64,000 nucleotides of DNA from an uncultured Blastocatellia bacterium (GCA_937934745.1 CALGZC010000008.1:32144-96143); one strand, 5' to 3'. Shown: positions 55,429 through 64,000, numbered from the stretch's first letter. Program-made: numbers and translations. The notes: generated from the sequence alone by a model not told the origin.

Positions 55429-56328
55429 ATGTTCGTTTCCTACGCGCCGGGTTACTTTGTGGACATCGGCGATGCGCATGTGTTCCCCATGCGCAAGTTT
55501 CCACTGGTCTATGAACGACTCCTTGCCGAGCGTATCCTAACACCGGAGGAAGTCGTTGCCCCTACGCCGGCCCGCGAAGAAGATATCCTGCTGGCACATA
55601 CCCGTGATTACTGGACTCGTCTCACGACCGGGCGCCTGACACCGCGCGAAGTCCGGCGCTTAGGCTTACCGTGGTCGGAGGCGTTGGTGCTGCGGGCGCG
55701 GTTGGCGGCGCAAGGGACGCTCAACGCTGCGCGCCATGCGTTGGCGGAAGGTGTCGCCGGGAACCTTGCCGGTGGGACGCACCATGCCTTTCCTGATCAT
55801 GGTGAGGGGTTCTGTGTCCTCAACGACATTGCCGTGGCCGTGCGCGTCCTCCAGTGCGCCGGGGACGTTGGGCGCGTGGCCCTGATTGATTGCGATGTCC
55901 ATCAGGGCAATGCCAACGCCGTGATTTTTGCCGGCGAGTCGGATGTGTTTACGTTCTCGATGCACGGCAAAAACAACTATCCGCTGCGGAAGCCGCCAAG
56001 TTCACTCGATATTGAACTGCCCGATGGAATGCCAGATCGGCCATACCTTGACGTGTTGCGTGAGGCCGTTTCCCACGTTCTCCAAACATTTCGCCCGGAC
56101 TTGGTGTTTTACCTGGCAGGGGTTGACCCCTACCAACATGATCGCTTCGGGCGGTTGGCCCTTTCGTTAGAGGGGTTGATGCGGCGGGATGAATGGGTGC
56201 TGCGCGCCTGCCGCCGGGCCGGCATTCCGGTCACCATTACACTCTCCGGTGGTTATGCGCGTGACCGAATGGATACGGTCACAGCGCACTGCAACACCTA
56301 CCGTGCGGCCCGGGAAGTGTTTGGCTGA
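55429..56328 (+). CDS. Histone-deacetylase-family hydrolase
   Basis: A 299-residue arginase-fold enzyme. The zinc site and active site are visible: AGGTHHAFPDHGEGFCVLNDIAVAV (in part) with the two His of the charge relay, LIDCDVHQGNANAVIF with the zinc Asp-His, YLAGVDPYQHDRFGRLALS with the second Asp, and LSGGYARD. Bacterial relatives deacetylate small molecules, polyamines or proteins such as acetyl-CoA synthetase. The exact substrate is unknown. It follows the fur-like gene after 44 bases. Confidence 0.91.
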   Translation: MFVSYAPGYFVDIGDAHVFPMRKFPLVYERLLAERILTPEEVVAPTPAREEDILLAHTRDYWTRLTTGRLTPREVRRLGLPWSEALVLRARLAAQGTLNAARHALAEGVAGNLAGGTHHAFPDHGEGFCVLNDIAVAVRVLQCAGDVGRVALIDCDVHQGNANAVIFAGESDVFTFSMHGKNNYPLRKPPSSLDIELPDGMPDRPYLDVLREAVSHVLQTFRPDLVFYLAGVDPYQHDRFGRLALSLEGLMRRDEWVLRACRRAGIPVTITLSGGYARDRMDTVTAHCNTYRAAREVFG

Positions 56329-56519
56329 CGGCAGGTGGGGCATCCCTGACCAAGGCGGTTCCCTGCCAGACCGGGCGGGGGCTGCCGACTGATGTGGTGG
56401 GCTGTCGGCACGCCCTCTGAACTGCACGACGCGATGCGCTTTCTGCCGTGTGTCATCGGCAACCGCTCAATGGCCGTCGGTTTGACGCAGGTTCCGGCAT
56501 ATACTATGTTCTACAGGAG

Positions 56520-56966
56520 ATGCCGGTTCCCAAAGGTGACTCGACGGCTATGCACAGGCATCTGTTCTTGTTGTTCCACAACGAGGCTTCCGGTTGGCGG
56601 CGATACGTTGGCTGTTGCTTTTTAGCCTGGCTGTTCTTCGATTTGTGCGTCGTTCACATGGTTCGTCCGCAGTACGCTGCGGCCGAACTGTTTGGGGTCG
56701 CTGTGCCGGCCGTGGTTGTTGCGCCGTTGATCGAAGGCGAAGAGGTACTGACCGTCGTAACCGCACCTGTGGTGCCGCAAACTGCCGGGCGGTCGCTGCC
56801 TGCGCATACTTGCTTCTGGAACACGCAGTGGCTACTCGCCGTCCCGGCAGTCCCGCTGCCGGTTCGAGGCGTCTTGGCGTCGGGTCGTCCACACGCAGCA
56901 CGGGGGACGATCCAGTACGCCCACTTTTCCCCCAGCGACATCTTCCATCCACCACGATTGACCTGA
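56520..56966 (+). CDS. Possible exported or membrane-anchored protein upstream of the metal-efflux genes
   Basis: A 148-residue open frame from ATG 56520 (or 138 from ATG 56550). The first third has a hydrophobic segment (VGCCFLAWLFFDLCVVHMV) that could be a signal anchor; the rest is valine, alanine and proline rich (VAVPAVVVAPLIEGEEVLTVV). Base use resembles neighbouring coding DNA and the amino-acid mix looks natural, but there is no family match and no clean ribosome site (CAGGAG touches the first ATG). It ends 87 bases before the RND adaptor. It may be a real gene or a chance frame. Confidence 0.45.
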   Translation: MPVPKGDSTAMHRHLFLLFHNEASGWRRYVGCCFLAWLFFDLCVVHMVRPQYAAAELFGVAVPAVVVAPLIEGEEVLTVVTAPVVPQTAGRSLPAHTCFWNTQWLLAVPAVPLPVRGVLASGRPHAARGTIQYAHFSPSDIFHPPRLT

Positions 56967-57053
56967 TCCATTGCTGTTGGATGCGCCGTCCTGCGCCCAT
57001 AGACGGGTGCGCGGCCGCTGTGTGTCAACAACGCTTTGGTCAGGAGTATCGTT

Positions 57054-58445
57054 ATGACAACGGAAGCCATGCCGGAAACCGTTCCGGCTGCCGAGTCGTC
57101 GCCCGGGCCGCCGGGGGGCGGGCGGCAGCGGATGGCCTGGGCGGTGACGCTGGGCGCTCTCACCTTGCTGCTGGTCGGCGGCGGACTATGGTTGGGCCTG
57201 CGCCGCGCCGCCACAACCTCTGCGCCCCCGCCGACAATGATGAAATCCAAGCCGGCGCTCAAGTCGGCAGTCGAGCTGGAGTCGCTCGAAGGCATCGTTA
57301 TAGAGCCGGCGCGCATGCAGAATTTGACCGCTAGCCTGCGCGTCACGGGCACCGTTGAGCTCAACCCGCAGGCGAATGTCGTTGTCGCCCCGCTGGTGTC
57401 GGGGCGCGTCACAAAAGTCCTCGTTGTGCAGGGCGACCGCGTGCGCGCCGGACAACCGCTCGTCGCGCTGGATAGCCCGGAAGTTGCCGATCTGCATATC
57501 CGTCTGCACGATGCGGAAACCCGCCGCGACATCGCCGCCCGCAGTCTCCAGCGCGTCGAGCGCGACGAAAGTCGCGTCGCCTTGGCGCAGGCGCGGGCGC
57601 GCCTGGCGCAGGCCGAAGCTAACTTTGAGCGCCTCAAGCAATTGTTTGAATCCGGCGTGCTCTCGCGGCAGGAGTTGCAGGATGCCGAAACCGCCTACGC
57701 GACGGCCAGGGCCGAATACGATTTTCAACGCGTCGTCGGTCAAGAGCGCGATTTGCGCGAGGCGCGGGCGGCGCTTGAAGTTGCCAACGTCGAGGTCAAG
57801 CATATTCAGGATCAGCTCGCCGCGCTGGGCGTTTCGCCGCCGACCGAGGCCGATCCGACGGCGGAAATCACGCTCACAGCGCCGTTGTCCGGCCTTGTCA
57901 CTGAGCGCCTGGCGAATGTCGGCGCCTTCATCCCGGCCGGCGCGACGTTGCTGACCATTGCCGATTTGCGTGTGATGTGGGTGATTGCCGCCGTGCCGGA
58001 AACGCAACTGGGCAAAATTCGTCTGGGGCAGCCGGTCGAGGTTCACGTTCCGGCGCTGGGCGAACAGACGCTGCGCGGTCGCGTAACCTTTATCGAGGCC
58101 CAGATCAACGCCGATACCCGTACGGCGCGCGTGCGCATTGACGTGCCCAATCCCAACGAACGCCTGCGGGCGGGGATGTTCGCCGAAGTGGATTTTCTGA
58201 CCTCGGCCGACGCGCCCCAGCTTGTCGTGCCGACGACGGCTGTCCACCGGCTCGGCGAGCAAACCGTGGTGTTCGTTGCCGGCGCGTCGCCACGCGAGTT
58301 CCACGCGCGCGAGGTCGAGGTCGGCGATGCCCAGGGGGCGGTCACGCCCATCCGCCGCGGGCTGGCTGTCGGCGAGCGCGTGGTGACGCAGGGCGGGCTT
58401 GCCCTCAAGACCCGGCTGGCCGGCTTTGCCGACGGAGAGGAGTAA
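57054..58445 (+). CDS. Heavy-metal RND efflux periplasmic adaptor (CzcB/CusB type)
   Basis: A 463-residue membrane-fusion protein. One N-terminal helix (AWAVTLGALTLLLVGGGLWLGL), then lipoyl/hairpin domains: GTVELNPQANVVVAPLVSGRVTKVLVVQGDRV (in part), a long coiled coil (about residues 145-260), and ITLTAPLSGLVTERLANVGAFI and the beta-barrel part GEQTLRGRVTFIEAQINADTRTARVRI (in part). It links the inner-membrane pump to an outer-membrane channel. No channel gene (CzcC/CusC) is in the window. ATG 57054 has CAGGAG 7 bases upstream. The pump gene starts 7 bases after its stop. Confidence 0.9.
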   Translation: MTTEAMPETVPAAESSPGPPGGGRQRMAWAVTLGALTLLLVGGGLWLGLRRAATTSAPPPTMMKSKPALKSAVELESLEGIVIEPARMQNLTASLRVTGTVELNPQANVVVAPLVSGRVTKVLVVQGDRVRAGQPLVALDSPEVADLHIRLHDAETRRDIAARSLQRVERDESRVALAQARARLAQAEANFERLKQLFESGVLSRQELQDAETAYATARAEYDFQRVVGQERDLREARAALEVANVEVKHIQDQLAALGVSPPTEADPTAEITLTAPLSGLVTERLANVGAFIPAGATLLTIADLRVMWVIAAVPETQLGKIRLGQPVEVHVPALGEQTLRGRVTFIEAQINADTRTARVRIDVPNPNERLRAGMFAEVDFLTSADAPQLVVPTTAVHRLGEQTVVFVAGASPREFHAREVEVGDAQGAVTPIRRGLAVGERVVTQGGLALKTRLAGFADGEE

Positions 58446-58452
58446 GTCGCCT

Positions 58453-61400
58453 ATGCTCGACCGCATTCTTCGCTTTTCGGCAAACCATCCGGGTCTGATA
58501 CTGCTCGGCGTGCTCCTGTTGGTTCTGTCTGGGTTAGACGCCTTCCGGCGACTCCCGATTGACGCCGTGCCGGATGTCACCAACAACCAGGTTCAGGTGC
58601 TGACCTCCGCGCCGGCGCTGACGCCACTCGAAGTCGAGCGCCAGATCACCTTCCCGATTGAAACTGCCCTGGCCGGACTGACAGGCGTTGAAGAAATCCG
58701 CTCACTGTCGAAGTTCGGCCTCTCGGCCGTGACGGTGGTCTTTGACGACGACGTGGACATCTATCGCGCGCGCCAGTTGGTATTTGAGCGCTTGGCGGCC
58801 GCCCGCGACCAGATACCACCCGGCAGCGGCTCGCCGCTGCTAGGGCCGATCACAACCGGCCTGGGAGAGGTGTACCAGTACGAGCTGCGCGCCGCACCCG
58901 GCAGCGGCCACGATGCCATGAGCCTGCGCGTCATTCAGGACTGGCTGGTTCGCCGCCAACTGCTTGGGACGCCGGGCGTGGCGGAGGTCAACAGCTATGG
59001 CGGCTTGAGCAAGCAGTATCAAGTGCGCATCGAGCCGGCCAAGCTGCATGCCTACGGACTGACGCTCCGCGAGGTCATGGACGCCATTGCGCGCAACAAC
59101 GCCAACGTCAGCGGCGGGGCGATTGTCCACGGACAGGAGCAGTACCTGCTGCGCGGGCTGGGGCTGGCGCAGTCGGTGGCGGACCTGGAGCGGATTGTCG
59201 TGAGGACCGGGCGCGGCGGCACGCCGGTGCTCATTCGCGATGTCGGCGAGGTGGTCTGCGCGCCGCCTGCCGTCCGGCAGGGCGCGGTCACGGCCGACGG
59301 CGCGGGTGAGACGGTGTGCGGCATTGTGCTCATGCTTAAGGGGGCAAACGCGCGAACCGTCACGCAGGCCGTGGCCGAGCGCCTGGAGGAGATTGCCGCC
59401 ACCCTACCCCCCGGGGTTCACATCGCGCCGTTTTATGACCGCGCCGAGTTGGTCGGGCGCACGATTCGCACCGTCATCTGGAATCTGACCGAGGGGGCGC
59501 TCATCGTCATCGGCGTGCTGCTGCTGTTGCTGGGACACTGGCCCTCCGCGTTGCTCGTAGCGACGGTCATTCCGCTCTCGATGCTGGGCGCGGCCGTCGG
59601 CATGCTGGCGCTGGGGATTTCAGGCAATCTGATGAGCCTCGGCGCAATTGATTTCGGACTGATTGTGGACGGGGCGGTGATTCTGACCGAAAACAGCATC
59701 CGGCGCATCGCCGAGCGGCAGCATGCGCTTGGGCGACTGCTCAGCGTCGCCGAGCGGCGGGAAGTAGTCGTCGCGGCCTCGAGCGAGGTGCGCCGTGCGA
59801 CGATGTTCGGCGAGATCATCATTGCGCTGGTGTACGTGCCGCTGCTGGCCTTGCGCGGCATCGAGGGCAAGATGTTCGCGCCGATGGCGCTGACCGTCAT
59901 GTGCGCGCTGGGCAGCGCCGCCGTTCTGTCGCTGACCTATGTCCCCGCCATGCTCGCATTCGTCCTGCGCGGCCCGGTGGCGGAGCGCGAGTCGCCGCTC
60001 ATCCGCTGGGCCAAGGCGTGGTATGCGCCGGCGTTTGACTTTGTTCGCCGCTGGCGGGCGCAGGCAACGGCCATGGCGTTTGGGCTGATGGCGTTGTCCG
60101 GCGCGGCGGCGCTGTCGCTCGGCGCAGAGTTCATTCCCCGGCTCGAAGAAGGCGCGCTGGCCATCCAGATTCAACGCCTGCCCAGCGTGTCGGTGGCGGA
60201 AGCCGTCCGAACGGCGACCGAAGCCGAGCGCGTCCTGCTGACCTTTCCTGAAGTCACGCGGGTGGTGACGAAAAACGGCAGCGCCGAAATCGCCACCGAC
60301 CCGATGGGAATCGAACTGGGCGACATGTATATCGGGCTAAAGCCGCCGGGTGAGTGGCAAACGGCCCGCTCGCGCGAGGCCCTGATCGCCGCCATGGACG
60401 CGGCCCTGAAGCGGCGTCTGCCAGAGGCGCGCTTCAGCTTTAGCCAGCCGATCGAGCTGCGCGTATCAGAACTCATTTCCGGCGTGAAGTCCGATGTTGC
60501 CGTCAAGGTGTTCGGCGACGACCTGGACACGCTGCGCGCGCAAGCCGAACAAGTCGCGCGGACGCTGGCGCGCATTCCCGGCGCGGCAGATGTCAAGCTT
60601 GAAACCATCACTGGCGTCCCGCAGGTGCAGGTGACGCCAGATCGGGCGGCGCTGGCACGCTACGGGCTGAGCATCGAGGATGTCAACTGGCTTGTGGAAT
60701 CGGTGGTCGTCGGGCGCGAAGTCGGCATCGTCTATGAGGGCGAGCGGCGCTTTCCGTTGGTGGCGCGCCTGGCCGAGTCCGGCGGGCAGAGCTTGGAAGC
60801 GCTCAGGGCGCTGACGCTGGTGACGCCGACCGGCGCGCGCGTCCCGCTGACGGCCGTCGCCCAGGTGGTGGTGACGGAAGGTCCGGCGCAGGTGTCGCGC
60901 GAGCGTGGCCGGCGGCGGATTGTCGTGGAATGCAACGTCCGGGGACGCGACATCGCCAGCTTTGTGGCCGAAGCGCAGGCGCAACTCAAGCCGACCTTGA
61001 GCTTGCCACCCGGGTACAGTCTCACGTTCGGCGGGCAGTTTGAGAACCTACAACGCGCGGCGGCGCGGTTGGCCGTGGTGGTTCCGGTGGCATTGCTGCT
61101 CATTTACGCGCTGCTGTACCTGTCGTTCGGAGAGGGACGCGCGGCGGCGCTGATCTTTACCGGCGTGCCGTTTGCGGCCGTGGGCGGCGTGGCGGCGTTG
61201 CTGGTGCGCGGCCTGCCGTTTTCCATTTCGGCGGGCGTGGGATTCATTGCGCTGTTCGGCGTCGCCGTGCTGAACGGCCTGGTTTTGGTGTCCGCCATCC
61301 GTCACTTGCGCCGGCAGGGCCTGCCGCTAGAGGCTGCGGTTCGGCAGGGGGCGCTGGGGCGCGTCCGGCCGGTGCTCACAACGGCGCTCGTCGCCGGACT

Positions 61401-61587
61401 CGGCTTCTTGCCGATGGCTACGGCGACCTCGGCCGGCGCAGAGGTGCAGCGACCGCTTGCCACCGTCGTCATCGGCGGGTTAGTGACGGCAACCATGCTG
61501 ACACTGCTGCTGTTGCCGACGCTGTATGAGTGGGTCGAAGGGCGCGCAGCGCAGGGCAGCGAGGAAGCTTGGGCAAGGGGGGGGTGA
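58453..61587 (+). CDS. Heavy-metal efflux RND pump (CzcA/CusA type)
   Basis: A 1044-residue inner-membrane pump with 12 helices and two large periplasmic loops. It starts ILRFSANHPGLILLGVLLLVL, then LPIDAVPDVTNNQVQVLTSAP and the HME-RND marker LGAIDFGLIVDGAVILTENSIRR in helix 4 (in part), with a proton-relay Asp and Glu. It exports metal cations (Cu/Ag or Co/Zn/Cd/Ni) using the proton gradient. The C-terminal half repeats the pattern. The ATG at 58453 has GGAGAGG about 12 bases upstream. The Fic-like gene begins 3 bases after its stop. Confidence 0.94.
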   Translation: MLDRILRFSANHPGLILLGVLLLVLSGLDAFRRLPIDAVPDVTNNQVQVLTSAPALTPLEVERQITFPIETALAGLTGVEEIRSLSKFGLSAVTVVFDDDVDIYRARQLVFERLAAARDQIPPGSGSPLLGPITTGLGEVYQYELRAAPGSGHDAMSLRVIQDWLVRRQLLGTPGVAEVNSYGGLSKQYQVRIEPAKLHAYGLTLREVMDAIARNNANVSGGAIVHGQEQYLLRGLGLAQSVADLERIVVRTGRGGTPVLIRDVGEVVCAPPAVRQGAVTADGAGETVCGIVLMLKGANARTVTQAVAERLEEIAATLPPGVHIAPFYDRAELVGRTIRTVIWNLTEGALIVIGVLLLLLGHWPSALLVATVIPLSMLGAAVGMLALGISGNLMSLGAIDFGLIVDGAVILTENSIRRIAERQHALGRLLSVAERREVVVAASSEVRRATMFGEIIIALVYVPLLALRGIEGKMFAPMALTVMCALGSAAVLSLTYVPAMLAFVLRGPVAERESPLIRWAKAWYAPAFDFVRRWRAQATAMAFGLMALSGAAALSLGAEFIPRLEEGALAIQIQRLPSVSVAEAVRTATEAERVLLTFPEVTRVVTKNGSAEIATDPMGIELGDMYIGLKPPGEWQTARSREALIAAMDAALKRRLPEARFSFSQPIELRVSELISGVKSDVAVKVFGDDLDTLRAQAEQVARTLARIPGAADVKLETITGVPQVQVTPDRAALARYGLSIEDVNWLVESVVVGREVGIVYEGERRFPLVARLAESGGQSLEALRALTLVTPTGARVPLTAVAQVVVTEGPAQVSRERGRRRIVVECNVRGRDIASFVAEAQAQLKPTLSLPPGYSLTFGGQFENLQRAAARLAVVVPVALLLIYALLYLSFGEGRAAALIFTGVPFAAVGGVAALLVRGLPFSISAGVGFIALFGVAVLNGLVLVSAIRHLRRQGLPLEAAVRQGALGRVRPVLTTALVAGLGFLPMATATSAGAEVQRPLATVVIGGLVTATMLTLLLLPTLYEWVEGRAAQGSEEAWARGG

Positions 61588-61590
61588 AGA

Positions 61591-62301
61591 ATGGTGCAAC
61601 TGCCGATATACACAGATAGCTACCGCCCATCGTCAGGTTGGGCCAAGCAACTTGCCGATATGCAGCAGGCCTGGCCGGCAGAAACGCTGATGAAAGCCCA
61701 GGTGCGGTTGGTGCCCGAATGGGTTGCGGGGCTGCGCGCCTACGATCCGCAGCCGGAGGGATTGTCGCCGGCAGCGCTGGAACGAGTTGTCCACTGGCTT
61801 CTGGTGCGGGCGGCGGCCGGGCCCAATGGGCGGGACGCCCTGACGCTCGACGATCTGAAGGCCGCCTACCGGGAACTCATTGGTCCTGATGACAGCGCCG
61901 TGACCTGGCGCGGTGATGAGGGGCGAGCCCAGGTGGAAACCCACCGCCCGGCGTCGCCGGCGGCGTTGCCGATGCTGTTGGAAATGACGCTAGACTGGTT
62001 CACGACCGATGCCTTCGCCGAGCTGCACCCGGTTGAGCAGGCCGGGCTGTTTCATTTGCGCCTGCTTGACTTGCAGCCCTTCGCCGCGCATAGCGATACG
62101 CTGACGCGCGTGCTGGCGAGCTTTTACACGCTGCGCGCCGGACTGCCGCCGCTCACGCCGGTGATCGGCGAGCAGTCGGCCTACCGGGATGCCGTCGGCT
62201 ATGCTTTCCAAATGATTACCCAGCCGAGCCTGGAACTGTTTGCGCGGTGGCTGCTGACCGCGTATGCGCGACTGGATGCTGAACAGGAGGAAACCAAGTG
62301 A
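61591..62301 (+). CDS. Degenerate Fic-domain protein, probably without AMPylation activity
   Basis: A 236-residue protein with Fic-fold features: LEMTLDWFTTDAFAELHPVEQAGLFHLRLLDLQPFAAH in order (quoted in part), then TLRAGLPPL and YRDAVGYA. In active Fic proteins the core motif is HPFxxGNGR with a catalytic His. Here residues 161-170 read LQPFAAHSDT: the His is Gln162, and the Gly-Asn-Gly-Arg part is lost. The protein may bind but not transfer nucleotide. It starts 3 bases after the pump gene and its stop overlaps the start of the next gene by 4 bases (GTGA). Confidence 0.75.
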   Translation: MVQLPIYTDSYRPSSGWAKQLADMQQAWPAETLMKAQVRLVPEWVAGLRAYDPQPEGLSPAALERVVHWLLVRAAAGPNGRDALTLDDLKAAYRELIGPDDSAVTWRGDEGRAQVETHRPASPAALPMLLEMTLDWFTTDAFAELHPVEQAGLFHLRLLDLQPFAAHSDTLTRVLASFYTLRAGLPPLTPVIGEQSAYRDAVGYAFQMITQPSLELFARWLLTAYARLDAEQEETK

Positions 62302-62945
62302 GATTTTTCCGCGTGACGACCGGCGCATTTCAAGCGCACACCTACTTTTTGATCTGCGAGCAAACCCGCCAGGCGCTGGTTATCGATCCGGGCGAAGAGT
62401 TCGACGTCATTGCAGATGCCATTGCCAAGGAGCGGCTGGAGGTCATGGGCATTGTTATCTCGCATGCCCACCTCGATCACTTCTGGAGCGCCGGGGCGCT
62501 CAAGGCGATGACAGGCGCACCGATTCATCTGCATCCGGCGGATGAATTCCTTTACACGCAACTGCCGGAACAGGGCGCGTGGTTTGGCTTCGCGCTAGAG
62601 GATGCGCCGCCGGTGGACGTGTACCTGAAGGATGGCGATAGTCTGACGTTTGGGCGGGAGCAGGTCAAAGTACGCCACGTGCCCGGGCACTCGCCCGGAC
62701 ACGTGATGCTCTACAGCGAGGCAGATGCTTGGGTGGGCGATTGTTTGTTTGCGTCGTCGGTCGGGCGTGTGGACTTGCCGGGCGGTGACGGTCCGACGCT
62801 CATCAACTCCATTGAAGAACGGATTGTAACGCTGGGCGAGCATTACCGCATTCACCCCGGTCATGGGCCATCCACAACCGTTGCGCGCGAACTGGACGAA
62901 AACCCATTCCTGAGCGGCCGCATCCGCTGGACTGGGCGGCGCTGA
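62298..62945 (+). CDS. Metallo-beta-lactamase-fold hydrolase (glyoxalase II-like)
   Basis: A 215-residue hydrolase. The zinc motif is HAHLDH (in IVISHAHLDHFWSAGALK), followed by VRHVPGHSPGHVMLY and VGDCLFASSVGRVDLPGGD (zinc Asp), and IHPGHGPSTTV, the layout of glyoxalase II-like MBL proteins. Substrate is unknown (thioester, S-lactoylglutathione or sulfur compound). GTG at 62298 has AGGAGG 7 bases upstream and overlaps the Fic-like stop, so translation is coupled to the efflux genes. Confidence 0.9.
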   Translation: MRFFRVTTGAFQAHTYFLICEQTRQALVIDPGEEFDVIADAIAKERLEVMGIVISHAHLDHFWSAGALKAMTGAPIHLHPADEFLYTQLPEQGAWFGFALEDAPPVDVYLKDGDSLTFGREQVKVRHVPGHSPGHVMLYSEADAWVGDCLFASSVGRVDLPGGDGPTLINSIEERIVTLGEHYRIHPGHGPSTTVARELDENPFLSGRIRWTGRR

Positions 62946-62972
62946 AGTGGTATCCGTCGCTCTGGAAAGCCC

Positions 62973-63182
62973 CTAAAATTTCGTAATACTGATGTCTTCT
63001 GCACGCTCTTCCGGCTTGGTGAGAAAGAAGCCAAGGGCAGCACCGCCGGCCGCGATAAAGCACACAACGGCGACCCAAAACTTGTACGTTTCTGTTGCAG
63101 ACGTCTGGCTCATATACAGCCAGGCCCCCACGATGGCCAACAAGACGGCGGCGCTCAGTAATCCAATCCGCAGAGGGGACAT
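62973..63182 (-). CDS. Small protein with two membrane helices
   Basis: A 69-residue protein from ATG 63182, set by GGAGG 8 bases upstream. Two hydrophobic segments (IGLLSAAVLLAIVGAWLYM and FWVAVVCFIAAGGAALGFFL) flank a short polar loop, and the C-terminus is charged (KPEERAEDISITKF). No family recognised. Its 3' end faces the MBL hydrolase gene. Confidence 0.65.
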   Translation of the reverse strand: MSPLRIGLLSAAVLLAIVGAWLYMSQTSATETYKFWVAVVCFIAAGGAALGFFLTKPEERAEDISITKF

Positions 63183-63345
63183 ACCTGTAGCCTCCAAGGT
63201 TTGAATGGTAATGGTCGGAAGTGAAGCGGCAGAGGCGAGCAGTCACTACGCGCTTGCCGCGTTGAACACAGCAGAAGTGTATGCATAATTACACGAATGG
63301 GGAAAAGTGGACAAGTCGGTTTGGTTGGCGCAGAACAGAAAACGG

Positions 63346-63373
63346 TTGCAATTGGTGACTACTGTGCTAATAT
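63346..63373 (+). promoter_or_regulatory. Sigma-70-type promoter of the tRNA-tuf cluster
   Basis: TTGCAA (63346-63351) and TAATAT (63368-63373) are separated by 16 bases. Transcription would start near 63380, about 50 bases before the first tRNA. Confidence 0.6.
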
Positions 63374-63429
63374 AGGGGCTTTTCTGGGAAGTCCTGAAGT
63401 GCTAGTGTCGCCACCAAGGAGGTTTTTAC

Positions 63430-63502
<73 letters not shown>

Positions 63503-63524
63503 CTTCATCATTTTGGGACATCGT

Positions 63525-63612
63525 GCAGGGGTGGCCGAGCGGTCAATGGCAGCAGACTGTAAATCTGCCCTCCTCAGTGAGTTCACAGGTTCGAATCCTG
63601 TCCCCTGCACCA
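63525..63612 (+). tRNA. tRNA-Tyr (GUA)
   Basis: An 88-base class II tRNA with a long variable arm. Acceptor arms GCAGGGG and CCCCTGC pair; the anticodon loop CTGTAAA gives GTA; CCA is encoded at 63610-63612. Confidence 0.96.
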
Positions 63613-63624
63613 GCTTGGTTCTGA

Positions 63625-63702
<78 letters not shown>

Positions 63703-63704
63703 CT

Positions 63705-63777
<73 letters not shown>

Positions 63778-63859
63778 CTTGTAGTTTTGCTCGCCTCGTC
63801 CGGCTCTGAGGGGAGGCGCTACTTTCGCGGCAACTCGCGCTATTGATTGAGGTTTTGAC

Positions 63860-64000
63860 ATGTCAAAGGAGAAATTTGACCGGAGCAAGGTGCACGTCAA
63901 CATTGGGACGATCGGGCATGTTGATCACGGGAAGACGACGTTGACAGCGGCGATTACGTCGGTGTTGTCAAAGCGGAATCCGAAGGTACAGAAGAAGAGT
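63860..64000 (+). CDS. tuf: Elongation factor Tu, N-terminus (3' truncated by window end)
   Basis: The first 47 codons are present: [14 protein letters not shown], then [21 protein letters not shown] with the P-loop [10 protein letters not shown]-Tu carries aminoacyl-tRNA to the ribosome. The ATG at 63860 has TGAGG 7 bases upstream. The order tRNA Thr-Tyr-Gly-Thr then tuf equals the thrU-tyrU-glyT-thrT-tufB operon of Escherichia coli, so tuf is probably co-transcribed with the tRNAs. The rest of the gene lies beyond the window. Confidence 0.97.
   Translation, partial: MSKEKFDRSKVHVNIGTIGHVDHGKTTLTAAITSVLSKRNPKVQKKS

Overview
The window reads as bacterial chromosome from a phototrophic acidobacterium close to Chloracidobacterium. 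The reasons are a geranylgeranyl (bacterio)chlorophyll reductase (BchP type) lying next to a PucC/BCD-family transporter, together with many families typical of Acidobacteriota: a GWxTD-domain protein, a VWA-domain secreted protein, DUF3108 and DUF1684 proteins, MglA/MglB, a TMTC-like glycosyltransferase and SufR- and SUFU-like proteins. The assignment rests on family recognition only. GC is high (about 60% by eye). Genes are densely packed on both strands in short operons. I see no insertion sequence, prophage, CRISPR array or rRNA.

Layout. 1-5.9 kb (+): C-terminus of a TonB-dependent receptor, LON-domain protein, VWA protein, Dps, glutamate formimidoyltransferase and phosphotransacetylase. 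5.9-8.8 kb (-): bchP and a BCD-family transporter, separated by a repeat- and hairpin-bearing gap. 9.1-15.3 kb (+): MoaD-like protein, DUF1684 lipoprotein, SpoVR, ThiC, tRNA-Val and tRNA-Asp with promoter and terminator, MoaC and an orphan CheR. 15.4-23.5 kb (-): TamB, GWxTD protein, spinster-type MFS and bacilliredoxin. 23.6-27.7 kb (+): tsaD, TMTC-like membrane protein and meaB. 27.8-36.9 kb (mixed): murI overlapping a SUFU-domain gene, homogentisate dioxygenase, SufR-like regulator, glycosyltransferase, rlmH, a response regulator, a DUF3108 protein, and a shortened arginyl/leucyl-transferase-like gene. 36.9-42.4 kb: a small AT-richer unit (86-aa DNA-binding-like protein, dyad operator, terminator), then a membrane protein, pyrF, an MltD-like lytic transglycosylase and an aminotransferase. 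42.9-49.7 kb (-): unknown gene coupled to fabI, mglB-mglA with a terminator, and the run eno-psd-pssA-sir2. 50.1-56.3 kb: two secreted unknowns, acyl-CoA synthetase, M48 protease, Fur-family regulator and histone-deacetylase-family protein. 56.5-62.9 kb (+): heavy-metal RND efflux adaptor and pump followed without gaps by a catalytically degenerate Fic protein and a metallo-beta-lactamase-fold hydrolase. 63.4-64 kb (+): tRNA Thr-Tyr-Gly-Thr followed by tuf, the same order as thrU-tyrU-glyT-thrT-tufB in Escherichia coli.

Most genes are ordinary housekeeping. The parts most worth following up are the degenerate Fic gene tied to metal efflux, a sirtuin without its zinc cysteines at the end of a phospholipid-synthesis operon, a phosphatidylserine decarboxylase with Ser-Ser at the self-cleavage site, a MoaD-like protein without its Gly-Gly tail, the small autoregulated-looking unit near 37.5 kb, and the structured gaps at 7.2 and 42.6 kb.
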